A stretch of 64,000 nt of DNA. Source: Riptortus pedestris. Lineage: Eukaryota; Arthropoda; Insecta; Hemiptera; Alydidae. A program made the translations under genes and the position numbers. Within the stretch, counting starts at the first letter, position 1. Every line of letters begins with the position of its first letter. The notes beneath the pieces are model-generated. The model worked only from the letters and a program-made list of their open reading frames with translations. It had not been told where the DNA came from and ran no database searches. The stretch spans positions 175,101,501 to 175,165,500 of the forward strand of contig CM032228.1 in assembly GCA_019009955.1 (NCBI GenBank). Direction: 5' to 3'. This document shows, one piece after another, positions 12,579 through 23,096 of the stretch.

Positions 12579-12882
12579 TTAGATAAGGGATATTTTGAGT
12601 AGATGTGCTGGGGAGATGTTGAGGGAGGCTGTGGATATGATGTCACCGATGACGTCACGGACGCCGGTAGGTCTGGCGCCTCTCCCAAGGTCTGAGGGGG
12701 CGCCCCCTTGTAAATCTCCGGCCCACATCCCCCCCCCTGGAATAAACCACTCCACGGCCTTCTCTTCTTGTATCTCTCTTACACTCTTTGCTCTTTGAAT
12801 CCGCCCCCACACCTCGCCATTGCATAACTGTTACTAATTCTTCTCTCCCGCGACCCACACTTGGAAAAACTTTCCAAGTCAA
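12579..12882. other. GC-rich island of unknown nature
   Basis: About 300 bp clearly richer in G+C than its surroundings (GACGTCACGGACGCCGG, GGGGGCGCCCCC). Overlapping frames exist on both strands because stops are rare in GC-rich DNA; none shows a domain. It could be a promoter/CpG-like region, an LTR piece or an exon. Confidence 0.35.
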
Positions 12883-13399
12883 TATAGCATTGGTTTATTT
12901 TCACTCAAGAAGAATCGCTTTATTTACCGAAAACAATGGCTAAAATGCTCATAAAAATATTGGAGATATGTTAGTCCCCAAAACGTAATTGTAGTTATTT
13001 TTCAAAACAGCAAATATGTTTCAGGATTATTGATACTAATGACTTCTGACAATTATTAATACTAATGACATTTGAGGATTATTACTACTATTGACATCTG
13101 TAAAATACTTTTTCAACCACTATCATGATTTAAAGGCTACACCTTACAGTTACAGTCATTGGTTTCTTTCGGAAGATGATCATTTCATATTACTATATCC
13201 ACTGAAATCCATAAGATCTTTGCCTTCAAAAAGTGACCTCCTAGGACTCCATCATTCCCTATACCCTATAACCTTACTTCCAAATATTTTTGTGACGAAA
13301 TCGTTGTGCCTAATGATATGTCAAGTAATAATGGGGCCAATTAAGCCATTAGTTCTGTCTTCAAACTGTCATCTGTCAAAACAAACATTAGTTTGACGG
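12883..13399. other. No recognised gene
   Basis: AT-rich. The 101-codon plus-strand frame at 13091-13396 runs antisense to weak continuation of the gypsy integrase relic and is not supported. Confidence 0.4.
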
Positions 13400-13721
13400 T
13401 GATACGCAGTTGTTCTCATTTTTGTCGATGCCAAGTAGCACTGTTTGCCACCTTAATATTTCAGCCTCGAGCAAGCAATCCAGTGTAGAATGCCACTGAC
13501 ATCGTGTTTGCCACGATATCCTCTATTTGTATAGCACCGAGTTGAACGTCCGCCATCGTTAAGCAATAGCGCTTGCCGTTGGATAGTATCAAGGTGCCTA
13601 CTAAATCGAAATGTATTTGTAGAGATCCTATTGGGCTAACAGTGTGTTCGTGAATTTCGCTACGGTTGCATGGGTTTTTGGCCCATTTCCTTACATCTGA
13701 TTTTATATCAAGCCAAAAATA
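13400..13721 (-). pseudogene. Ty3/gypsy integrase fragment (core part), interrupted
   Basis: The minus-strand frame 13740-13465 reads YFWLDIKSDVRKW, then FDLVGTLILSNGKRYCLT, matching the start of the gypsy integrase core (W-P-x-I-K-x-D-V-R-x-W; H-x-D-x-V-G-P-L-x-x-S-N-G-x-R-Y). The first core Asp is kept (FDLVG). Further on, RTTAYHRQTN near 13410 matches the TTAYHPQxNG motif. The middle, with the second catalytic Asp, is deleted. Its upstream side was split by the Penelope-like insertion and continues at 16709. Confidence 0.75.
13710..13721. repeat. 12-bp target-site duplication of the Penelope-like element, left copy
   Basis: AAGCCAAAAATA, identical to 16709-16720. Confidence 0.8.
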
Positions 13722-14197
13722 TACTCGTAGACTTCCACGGTCCTGGTCATTAATACTATTAAGGTCTTCGGGTCTTGACCGTGTCTTCATATTGGTTGCC
13801 AACGTTTCGCTAGACATGCTGCTAGCTTCCTCAGGGCTATCTCTGAGACTGAAGAGTTGTTAGTTCATCTCTGGTATATATTTGAGTCTTATCCGGTTTC
13901 CTTGGGCGGAGTCTTCCCTTCCAGGTGTCTACGGATACTTGGTCCGGTGGTCGTTCATCGCCTATACCGTCGTTTTCGTTTCTTTTTGGAGGTCTCTGTG
14001 GAATTACCGGCTTCCAGAGTTTGCTGAGTTTGTATCCATCCTCTCTATTGAAGTTGTTAGGGCATTTCGCTATTTCTATAGCTTCTTGAACCAGTCTTTC
14101 TTGGTAACGGTCAACCTTTGCCAGTACCTTGACTTCATCGAATTTAATGTTGTGTTTGGTTTCCCAGAAATGTTCCGCTATGGCTGATTCTTCTGTC
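13722..14197 (-). repeat. Inverted terminal arm (pLTR) of the Penelope-like element
   Basis: Reverse complement of the 3' end of the element body, including the last codons of the ORF and the 3' untranslated part. It carries a hammerhead-like core at about 13800-13835 on the minus strand. The plus-strand frame 13882-14187 is an antisense shadow of the endonuclease coding region. Confidence 0.85.
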
Positions 14198-16620
14198 CAC
14201 TGAGGAGTTTTGAGAAGAAGAGCATCAAGAGGATATCACTCCTCTGCAGATTAGCATTTCTGAAACGATGCAGAGACCATCAGGTCATTCCTACATGTGC
14301 TAGGATCAGTAACAAGGAGAAGACGCTGAGCAAGGCAACCAAAAGATGCTCGTTAATAATATTAAGAGCCATGATTGGAGATACACGGAAGTCCCTTGCA
14401 CATACGGAGAACGAGTTATTTCGAGAGCATCTGTCACTCAGTAATGTCATCAACGCCACTGATTGGTCAAAAGTAGACAGCATAATATGGAGCGAAGGGG
14501 AAAGGAGAAAACGCAAGATGCAAGACTCACAAAAACATAAATTTCAAAAGTTGCAGACAACACAACAACCAAAACCGGCTAACCCCCCGGAGAATTTGGA
14601 AAACATCGTCATGAATCTTACAGAAGAACCCCTAAAGAAGGAATGGATCAAAGTACTTTCCAAAGGTTTCAACTTTGCAGTCGCTCCTGGAAAAAAAAAA
14701 AACGATAAAATAATTGTGGGCATCGAATGTGCCATACGCCATCTGGAAGAAGAGAAAGCCGAAGAGATTCGCGGAGAGGTGTCACGCATACTACGCCAAG
14801 CCAAACCACCTAAACGCAATCTTACAAAAGAGGAACTCCATGCATTGAAGGAAATAAAACAACAAGACGACGTACTAGTTCTGCCAGCCGACAAAGGAAA
14901 TGCAACTGTGGTTATGAAGAGAGAAGAGTACATTGAAAAGATGCAAAAATTACTTGAGGATGGAACGTACAAAAAACTTCAACATGACCCAACAAATAGA
15001 ATTAAGAATGAAATAAACAAGGCAGTGAAAGCCACTTCTACGATCAAGAAAGAAGAATACAACCGTTTAATCAAGTCCGACCCAGTTCCACCCAGACTTT
15101 ACGGATTACCCAAGATACACAAGGAGGATATTCCTATGAGGCCAATAGTTAATTCAATTGGGTCTGCATGTTACGGAATCTCAAAGTATATTTCGAAGAA
15201 AATACAACCAAGTATTGGCCTGACCCCGCACCACATCAAGGATTCATCAGATTTCGTGAGGAAAATCAAAGATATTATGATCGATGAAAACGATCGTCTC
15301 GTCAGTTTTGACGTTAAGTCACTGCTTACGAGAATTCCAATTCAAGAAACGTTAAACATCATGAAAGAATTCTTAACGGAAGAAGAAGCCCAGCTAGCCA
15401 AAATCTGCCTGCAATCAGCATATTTCTTGTTCAACGGCAATTTCTACCAACAAATGGATGGAGCCAGCATGGGGTCGCCATTAAGTCCAAATGCAGCCGA
15501 TGCTTACATGGAGAAATTTGAAAAGAAGGCACTTGAAACGGCAAGACTAAAACCGAAAAAATGGTTTAGATATGTGGATGACACGTTCGTCATATGGCCA
15601 CATGGAGAGAAGACTTTAGAAGAATTTCTGCGGCATCTTAATTCAATACACCCCAACATTGAGTTCACGATGGAGATCGAACGTGAGAGGAAGATTCCAT
15701 TTCTGGATGTTCTGGTGGAAAGGAAACCAAACGGACAGCTGGGGCATGCGGTTTACAGAAAACCAACACATACCAACAGATACCTACACGCTGGATCTCA
15801 TCACCATCCAGCACAGAAGAATGGGATAATTCGTACATTGGTCGCTAGAGCTGAGAGAATTTCAGAGCCACAGAACCTCCCAAAGGAAAAACGACACTTG
15901 ATGACTGCTCTGCTAAAGAATGGCTACGGAAAAGAGGAAATCAGAAATCAATTCAAAAAGAAAAAAGAAAAGAAGACAAGAACAAATGAAGAGGAAATCC
16001 GGAAAACAGCCGTAATACCTTTTGTTAAAGGTACGACCGAGAAGATCTCTAGGATACTCAAGAAGCAAGGCATAGAAACAGCATTTGGCACTGACAGGAA
16101 AATAGCTCAGATATTACCCAGCTGCAAAGATAAACTCCACACAAAAATCCCGGGGATATACAGCATACCAAGTTCCTGCGGCTCAGAATACATTGGCCAG
16201 ACCGGCAGATTGATAAACACCAGGGTCGCCGAGCACATCAAGAGTTTAAAAAAGTTTCGGACAGAAGAATCAGCCATAGCGGAACATTTCTGGGAAACCA
16301 AACACAACATTAAATTCGATGAAGTCAAGGTACTGGCAAAGGTTGACCGTTACCAAGAAAGACTGGTTCGAGAAGCTATAGAAATAGCGAAATGCCCTAA
16401 CAACTTCAATAGAGAGGATGGATACAAACTCAGCAAACTCTGGAAGCCGGTAATTCCACAGAGACCTCCAAAAAGAAACGAAAACGACGGTATAGGCGAT
16501 GAACGACCACCGGACCAAGTATCCGTAGACACCTGGAAGGGAAGACTCCGCCCAAGGAAACCGGATAAGACTCAAATATATACCAGAGATGAACTAACAA
16601 CTCTTCAGTCTCAGAGATAG
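14188..16620 (+). CDS. Penelope-like polyprotein: reverse transcriptase plus GIY-YIG endonuclease
   Basis: One uninterrupted frame, open from 14188; the first ATG is at 14371 (749 codons). Numbering from that ATG: basic/coiled N-terminal part 1-160; RT about 165-480 with LPADKGNATVV, LYGLPKIHK, SFDVKSL (catalytic D314), GASMGSPLSP and YVDD (401-404); linker rich in K/E; GIY-YIG domain about 590-690 with GIY at 595-597, YIG at 607-609 and GQTGR following. The RT copies RNA at a nicked target and the endonuclease is thought to make the nick. Upstream of the ATG, in frame, AFLKRCRDHQVIPTCARI matches the conserved N-terminal segment of the family, so the true start was lost by 5' truncation at the inverted-arm junction (about 14197). 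All visible catalytic residues are present. Whether it is expressed is unknown. Confidence 0.9.
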   Translation, partial: FFCPLRSFEKKSIKRISLLCRLAFLKRCRDHQVIPTCARISNKEKTLSKATKRCSLIILRAMIGDTRKSLAHTENELFREHLSLSNVINATDWSKVDSIIWSEGERRKRKMQDSQKHKFQKLQTTQQPKPANPPENLENIVMNLTEEPLKKEWIKVLSKGFNFAVAPGKKKNDKIIVGIECAIRHLEEEKAEEIRGEVSRILRQAKPPKRNLTKEELHALKEIKQQDDVLVLPADKGNATVVMKREEYIEKMQKLLEDGTYKKLQHDPTNRIKNEINKAVKATSTIKKEEYNRLIKSDPVPPRLYGLPKIHKEDIPMRPIVNSIGSACYGISKYISKKIQPSIGLTPHHIKDSSDFVRKIKDIMIDENDRLVSFDVKSLLTRIPIQETLNIMKEFLTEEEAQLAKICLQSAYFLFNGNFYQQMDGASMGSPLSPNAADAYMEKFEKKALETARLKPKKWFRYVDDTFVIWPHGEKTLEEFLRHLNSIHPNIEFTMEIERERKIPFLDVLVERKPNGQLGHAVYRKPTHTNRYLHAGSHHHPAQKNGIIRTLVARAERISEPQNLPKEKRHLMTALLKNGYGKEEIRNQFKKKKEKKTRTNEEEIRKTAVIPFVKGTTEKISRILKKQGIETAFGTDRKIAQILPSCKDKLHTKIPGIYSIPSSCGSEYIGQTGRLINTRVAEHIKSLKKFRTEESAIAEHFWETKHNIKFDEVKVLAKVDRYQERLVREAIEIAKCPNNFNREDGYKLSKLWKPVIPQRPPKRNENDGIGDERPPDQVSVDTWKGRLRPRKPDKTQIYTRDELTTLQSQR

Positions 16621-16708
16621 CCCTGAGGAAGCTAGCAGCATGTCTAGCGAAACGTTGGCAACTAATATGAAGACACGGTCAAGACCCGAAGACCTTAATA
16701 GTATTAAT
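16259..16708 (+). repeat. 3' terminal region repeated as the inverted arm
   Basis: Covers the last 120 codons of the ORF and about 88 bp of 3' sequence. It is paired with 13722-14197 in inverted orientation. Confidence 0.85.
16620..16675 (+). ncRNA. Hammerhead-ribozyme-like core in the Penelope-like terminus
   Basis: Directly after the stop codon: CTGAGGA (16623-16629), stem GCTAG (16631-16635) with CTAGC (16644-16648), then GAAA (16649-16652) and GTT/AAC. This is the catalytic order CUGANGA, stem II, GAAA, stem III. Penelope-like termini are known to carry hammerhead motifs. The expected UH cleavage dinucleotide after stem III and a good stem I are not clear, so activity is doubtful. The same core appears on the minus strand in the left arm. 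Confidence 0.5.
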
Positions 16709-16860
16709 AAGCCAAAAATAGTCTGAGAAAAGAAATCTGCTTGGTGCGCGTATCCTGGGGGGTGGGGCTAAATCCGCGTAGGTGGTCTATCAGGGGTTTC
16801 CGGAAATGCTGGGAATATAATTTTCCCCTTACCGGTCGATATTTAATAAAAAAGTGGAAT
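16709..16860 (-). pseudogene. Gypsy integrase relic, upstream side of the interrupted copy
   Basis: Begins with the 12-bp duplication (16709-16720), whose minus strand again codes YFWL. Beyond it, weak minus-strand similarity to the integrase zinc-finger region (P-x-x-R-x-R-A-like residues near 16770) fades by 16860. Badly decayed. Confidence 0.45.
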
Positions 16861-18099
16861 GCCTTGACCTGAGGTGGATTTAAGCCAAAAATATAGCAGG
16901 TTGTTTGAATACTGCAGAGTGAGTGATCAGAACATTTTTTTTTTGTATTCTTAAAGGCTAAGATTTCTATAAGTTTGCTTTAGTTCCTAGATATTCAAGT
17001 ATACCACTGGATAATTCTGACGGAGAACAACTTGCGACAAATAAAAGTAACCAATACCCAAAGGTGGTATTGAAAAGTTTTTTCTCCCAGAGACGTTTGT
17101 GCATAATGTCTGGTTTTTAAGTGGTCCTATTACTTTGTAAAGGAGAGGTTGGCCAAAAACTATTCAATTTTAAACTGAACGACCTTAGTGAAGGGAATAC
17201 TATGAGAAGTATTCGATTACGTGACTGATGTGTGGACGACTTTAATATGAGATCTGCTCCATAAAACACCTTGGAGATTCGCATTCCAGAGTAACCACAG
17301 CTGATATGTGTAGGCCTGCAATAATGGGCCACCCACATCTCAAATATCTCCCTAGTGCCCGATGTTCTAGAGGTGTTCTAGCTGACCCTTTCAACTGCGA
17401 GCACAATACCCAAGTGAACTTTGGTCGGAATGTGACCTTTCTCGCCGATAACAGAATCGATATTGACCACCAAATAATTGATTCTCCCTCACAGTTATAA
17501 TTTGTACCAAAACGAGGGGGTAAAATATTTAAAAATACAAATTGAATATGTAAATTTGCTAATAATAATTCAAAATAAATAAAGTCCAGAAATTGAAAAT
17601 TATTCTTCCATTACTAGGGGGACTAGGTAATATTGAGCGGATACCATGGTCTGACATCAATATTAGGAGTTGGGGAAGTGAGTGAAGTAAGACGAAGTCA
17701 GGGAGTGGAGGGGGTATGACGAAGTCAGGGGATTCGAGCGACGAAGATATGCTTGTTAACGACCAGGTTAATAAGAGCTCCTATGAACAGGAGGAGGAAA
17801 ACTCAAAGAGGATAATATATATGTAAAACGATCTTTGTTTCATCAGAAAAGGTAAAGTTTCTAAGTGGAGGAACTTTGAGAAGGACGCAAAACAAGGCCT
17901 ATATATCTTATTTCCACCATATGTTGAATATTGACTGAATAAATTCCAAAATTATATGTTCCGGAATGACAAGTCTCAAGAACTCAACTCACTGCATGTT
18001 ATATATTTCTCTCGTAGTATGCAACCTATTTCAACAGTAAAGGATACTTACCCTGTAAATGAGATGTTTAGTAAGACAGTTCTTCAAAGTGAAATTGGA
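16861..18099. other. No recognised gene
   Basis: AT-rich, with a moderately GC stretch at 17280-17480 that has 60-70 codon frames on both strands and no domain. Confidence 0.4.
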
Positions 18100-18753
18100 T
18101 GAGTAGGAGTGGGGGCATACTGAAGGCTGGAAAATAAAGCAAATAACTCGATTAATATTCAAGTTAAAAAGTAAATGTATAAAACAATAGTTGTAGAAAC
18201 TTATCAAGATTGGCTATAAAATATTTCCGGTAAGATTCATAGCAATGGAGACATTACGAATGTTCTTACCGCCTTCCCACTTTCTTAGATCAACTTCAGC
18301 GACGAACGAATATCATCAGTGCCGAATGAACCGATTAAATATCGAGAATATTATTAATCAAATAATAATGTAAAATCTAGACCGTAAAATCCAAATTATC
18401 ACTTCCTACTTATATATCAGGCATGTTACTTGACTTTTGAAAAAAATAAATTGCTGTTTATTGTAGGAATAAGGTCACTTAAGGTATATTGGTTTGTCGT
18501 TAACGCGAGATGAATAAAAGTGGGTGTTTTTTTGGGCTAAAAACCAAAATATACAATATGCAATTAATATAAAAGTTTCCCCCTCTACATCCCCTACCTC
18601 TGATCTAATTTCAGCAATAAACGAAGTTGATCATTAATTTTACATGAAACTCTTAAATATTGAGTTTTGTCAGGATCAGATAGAAATTGCTACCACTAGA
18701 GCGCTAACGGGCAAATACATATATCTACCTAACTATCCATGAAAATGAGTATG

Positions 18754-18797
<44 letters not shown>

Positions 18798-18910
18798 TGG
18801 ACGGAACTGATTATCGTCTTTTTCTATTAGGATCGATGGACGTTTAAGAAGTTTTTCGCAAATCGCACTAGGAGTGCAACCTCAGAAGCTGATTTCCCTT
18901 AAATCCCGTT
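18100..18910 (+). mobile_element. HINE-like element, strongly decayed
   Basis: Recognisable blocks in order: TACTGAAGGCTGGAAAAT and TAACTCGATTAATATTCAAG (18118-18165); CTAATTTCAGCAATAAACGA (18605); ACCACTAGAGCGCTAACGG (18691); (TA)n 18757-18792; ATTAGGATCGATGGACG; and CTGATTTCCCTTAAATC at the end. The 3' hairpin has lost its right arm. One old full-length copy or two overlapping ones. Confidence 0.6.
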
Positions 18911-19556
18911 ACTAATCAACTTATAAAGGGACGTCTTACCCCTTTCATTGGTAAGTAATTGAGACCTTTTATTTTTTAAATTTTTCTGCATCAGGTAAAC
19001 TTTTTTTATCAGTCTTTAAAAATTGTAAAATATTATTATGATTAACAGTAACTTTTATATTCAGAAAGTGGAGGTAGAGGAAAGAGGCGGAGGCTTTTAA
19101 CCTATTCTTAGCTAAAATTATGAATAGCCCTTAAGGGCTGGGGCTAATGAATATATTACCCATTTAACCAACATTACAACTACCCAACCACTCTGGATCA
19201 CCCCTTAATGATGAGCCGTAAAACCTTTTTGATTCTACGCAAAAGGTAAGTATTTCCGAATTTGTATTTCAACTGTTAATTTTATTTCAATATTCTTCAT
19301 GAAAGGTATCTATATATTTATTTCTTCTTTATAGAATTATGGCATTATGACGAGTTTCTACCTTCTACAATCGGTGGTGTAGACTAGAATATTATTGGGG
19401 AGTTCGTCACTAAAAAAAATCCCTAGCAAAATCAAATTTAATAGGTGTATTTAGGTGCTTGTAGTTAAGTTTCTCTTCCTATCTATAAGAACCTATTACT
19501 ATTAACATATTTAATTACTTTACAATTAACTTGCTTTTGGGAACTAAAATATTCGA
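18911..19556. other. AT-rich spacer, nothing recognised
   Basis: No motif or coding signal was seen. Confidence 0.5.
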
Positions 19557-19681
19557 CTTTTAGCAGATTTCCCTTTAGGGAAATCAGCTATTGAGGTCGT
19601 ATTCATGACGCGATTTTCGAAAAATGTCTTCAAATGTCCATCGATCCTACCCAGGAGATGACGAAAATGAGGTCCGTTCAA

Positions 19682-19741
<60 letters not shown>

Positions 19742-20153
19742 CTGTTAACACTCTAGCAGTCGCAATTTTTGTTTAATCGTCACTAAACTCAGTATTAAAT
19801 CGTTTGATGTAAAAAGGAAGATCAAGTTCGTTAACGGCTGAAATCGGACCAGTGAGAGGGGGATTTTCGAAAATTCGAAATATCTCCGTTACTATACGTC
19901 GGATCGAAAAATTGTATAGAACCAATCTTATTGCAAATTAAATGTACTATAAATATTGCTATATACATTTATTCTCTATCTTGAATATTAACCGAGATAT
20001 TTGCATTGTTATTAAGTGTAACGGATGGTTCCCGCCAAAAGCTAGTTCAGCCATTTCTCTAGCTGATCGGCACTCGTATGGAGATTTCTCTATTGTATTA
20101 CTTTATGTGGGAAATCTGCTTAGTTTACGCAGCCCCTGCGTGACGGACTTTTT
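19557..20153 (-). mobile_element. HINE-like element, complete short form (best reference copy)
   Basis: Both ends present on the minus strand: 5' end AAAAAGTCCGTCACGCAGGG at about 20153 and 3' end GGGAAATCTGCTAAAA at about 19558. The subterminal AGCAGATTTCCC lies about 26 bp from the 5' end. The 3' hairpin arms read GATTTCCCTAAAGGGAAATC. (TA)n spans 19686-19737. About 600 bp, no coding capacity; a 99-codon frame at 19942 is chance. Confidence 0.8.
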
Positions 20154-20600
20154 GTACTTACTTTTGGATTTTATCCTTTGTTTGTTTGTTGTGAGTAATG
20201 TATTTTGTTCTTTTAGTGACCCATTTCTGTTTTTATGTTAGTGTTTATGTTCGTTTAAATTAATTTTGTATGTTTTGTAATTTATGGAGGATTTATAAGG
20301 ATTCTTTTGCTTTGACCAACATCGGCACACCTGGGAATCTCCAAATAAATAATTATATATTCACATAAAATTAGCTGTCATAAGCAAAAGTTCATTAATC
20401 CTCACAACGTTATTTGACAAAGAGTGCGCACTTTTTCAACCGACAAATTACAATACATTGTTTTATACGTTTTTAAACAAATTATTATTCAAACAAATTA
20501 AAAAGAACTTTCACTGTCTCGCCCTTCCTTTTTTGTAAAATTCATTTTCTGCTTACAAGCAGCCTTTATACTTAGAAGACTATTTTTTTTTTTTTTTTTT
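20154..20600. other. No recognised gene
   Basis: AT-rich; ends in a long T-run at 20583-20601. Confidence 0.5.
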
Positions 20601-20679
20601 CAGTTCTGTTTTGAGTTGCGTTTCTATTTCTTTCCCATTTTTCTTTTGATATCATCTCTGTTTTTCGTGTTTTCTCTCT

Positions 20680-20815
20680 GTTTTATGATCCTTTTATGTT
20701 TTTTAATCCTTTTATGTTTTGTGTTCCTTTTGTGTTCTGTGTTCCTTTTCTTGTTTGTGTTCCTTTTGCGTTTTGTGTTCCTTATCTGTTTTGTGTTCCA
20801 TTTCTGGTTTGTTTA
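20680..20815 (+). repeat. Degenerate minisatellite, unit about 20-24 bp
   Basis: Repeats of a unit like TTTTGTGTTCCTTTTCTGTT, about six copies. The frames coding FLLCFVFLL-type peptides here come from the repeat and are not genes. Confidence 0.7.
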
Positions 20816-20911
20816 ATTTTGTTAATTTTTTTTTTTATTGTTTTGTTTTTTAAGTTACGAATGCTTTTGTTTAGAGCAACATCGCCGAAGCTGCGAAGCT
20901 CAAATAAATAA

Positions 20912-21539
20912 TTTCGCATATAGATTTATACATATAAGCCTCAGGATGTTTTCAATCGTGACGTTGAGAAAATCCTACTACTTTTCCAGGGTAATCCAAT
21001 CAAGGAATGCGAAACGAAGGAGCCTTATAAATTATCATAATTATCTTCTATTTAGGATCAAAATTTATTAAATTAAAAAATAGCTGATTTGCTACGGTTT
21101 AATTTTCCCCGAATATTAACTCAAAATGTTACTGTGATGATAAAAACTTTAAGACGATACCAGTTTATTTTATTTTAGATATCCCATATGTTTTTGATCT
21201 GATTTTATAATGTGACTTGCCATGTTACGGAATTAACATATGCAGTTAGTTATTTTAGTTAGACATTTTATAATTTTATTTACTCCTGGAGTTCCATATT
21301 GCTGACTGATAATAATCCGTTGGTTCTCGCGATTCTAGGTGAATATTCTGAACTACTCAGGTTACGAGTGACCGTCTAGTTATGAGGATAGATAGCCATT
21401 CTAGTGGCTTTTGATTACGAAATTTAACAGGTAGAAGGTAAATCTCTTTCATTAGCTGAGTATCAAGAGATTTTTGATGTACAGCCTAAAGAAAATTTCG
21501 GGGATCAGCAGGACAGTTGCCAAAAGCTCAATAACAATA
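20912..21539. other. No recognised gene
   Basis: AT-rich. The last 100 bp may be a decayed part of the gypsy relic that follows. Confidence 0.4.
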
Positions 21540-22190
21540 GTCACGATTTATGATTTATTTTCATGAACTATTCCGCATGGTCTTCTTATCCCTCATCCAC
21601 ATTGATTACGTTGGACCTTGTAACGGTCATTACTCGTAGGCTGAGGAAAACAGCTGATCCAGAAGGTTAGAAATCACCCACGCAACTAAAACAACAGCCA
21701 AGGCTACTTATCCAAAGACATGCAGAAACGTCCACCAGTCTATACCTTGAGGATATTCTTTCTGATAACGATACCAGTTCTTTTGAGTTTCAACAGTTTT
21801 GTGCAGACACAATATTTGGCACATAACCACAGCACATCCACAGGAATGGAGTAGCTGAGAGCCATGTGCAGAACATTTAAATAGCTTCAATATATATTGC
21901 CAGCTGTCAAAAATGTCAAAATACAGCAATGTCCGAATGCGTATTTGTCTAGCAAAATTCCAAATCAGATTAAAGGCACGTCATCAACCGAAGTGATGTA
22001 TGGACGACCCCAGCGTTCCAAGGTATCTCTTATGAAACCAGATCCGACTGCTCACATCGAAGCATTCTTAGCATAACAAAAAAGGAACCTCGGCAAGATA
22101 GTATCCTAGCGAGAATTCGATCTGGGTGAAGCGGTCTGGGTGAAGTTTTCTGGAGACAAGAACATTGGAAAGGGAGAATAATGGAATCAG
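21540..22190 (+). pseudogene. Ty3/gypsy-type integrase relic
   Basis: In broken plus-strand frames: HIDYVGPCNGHYS (about 21600), matching the core start with the first catalytic Asp; then FEFQQFCADTIFGT and a degenerate HP-x-x-NGVAESHVQN (about 21780-21880), which carries the Glu region; then EFDLGEAVWVKFSGDK..IGKGRIM (about 22110-22180), the C-terminal strand motif. At least eight stops or frameshifts. No LTR pair was found around it. It differs from the integrase piece at 13.4-13.7 kb, so is a separate insertion. Confidence 0.65.
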
Positions 22191-22807
22191 CTCAATATGA
22201 TTGAAATGAAATGAAATCAAATGTATTTCATTCAATTAAATGTTAACATAACAAAATAGGATACGTCAAATAGTTTTGTTTTCTATAAACAATGTTCTAA
22301 TATTATGCCAAACATTTTCTCTGCATAATATTGAATAACATTTAAATAATTATACACCATCAATTAATTTTGTTAACAGTCTTAATTTTACTCTAAATAT
22401 ATAAAGTACATTTTTGAATTTATTGGCATGAGAATTTATTAAAGGATAACAAGCTTTATAAATGATGAGAAGCTTGTCCCAACTGAGAAAAGGACCCCCC
22501 CCCCCACCAGAGACAAGGACAAGGAAGAGATGTCCCTAATGACAATTTTTTTTGACTGGTTTATTATCAAAAATATTTTACATTTTATTTGCATTTATTT
22601 AATAACATTTTCGAGAATATTCATCTTGTGTAAACAAAAACATTCTCCAAACATTTAGTTTTTAAATTTATTTACTACAAAAGTGGTTTGCGTTACAAAA
22701 ATACAACAGAAAATACGAAATATTTAAAAAAAGAATAGCCACATAGGTATTATTGATTATCCATATCATTTAAATATTATATTTTATCCGTGTCATATTT
22801 TTCTTGA
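22191..22807. other. No recognised gene
   Basis: AT-rich with a C-run at 22496-22505. Confidence 0.5.
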
Positions 22808-22932
22808 ATTAGCAGATTTCCCTTAAGGGAAATCAGCTATTGAGGCTGTACTCATGACGCGATTTTCGAAATTTTTCTTCAAATGTCCATCGATCCTACC
22901 CAGGAGATGACGAAAATGAGGTCAGTTCAAAA

Positions 22933-22968
<36 letters not shown>

Positions 22969-23096
22969 GTAACCTCTGTCTGTACATTGATTTTTTTCGC
23001 GAAATTTCACGATAACTTTTCGTTTCACATGTCATAGACACCATAACTGCTTTTTGTTTCTTTCGTGTCTGTTTGTTTGTTTGTTACCTTTTCACG

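Larger units (their letters stand above)
13722..16708 (+). mobile_element. Penelope-like retroelement (nearly intact, with inverted terminal arm)
   Basis: A 2987-bp insertion bounded by a 12-bp duplication. Order: inverted arm (13722-14197, minus sense), coding body, 3' end. The arm is the reverse complement of 16259-16708, with about 27 extra terminal bases on the left. A 5'-truncated body joined to an inverted partial copy is a known result of Penelope-like retrotransposition. The two arms are almost identical: the antisense 101-codon frames in them differ at one residue. The insertion is therefore young. It sits in a gypsy integrase relic. Confidence 0.85.

Noticed and set aside
13882..14187. 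101-codon frame repeated at 16270-16575 on the other strand
   Set aside because: Both are antisense to the GIY-YIG coding region in the two inverted arms; not a duplicated gene.
14544..14972. 142-codon minus-strand frame
   Set aside because: Antisense shadow of the Penelope-like coding sequence.
20616..20911. Hydrophobic FVFLLCF-type frames that look like membrane proteins
   Set aside because: They arise from a T-rich minisatellite.
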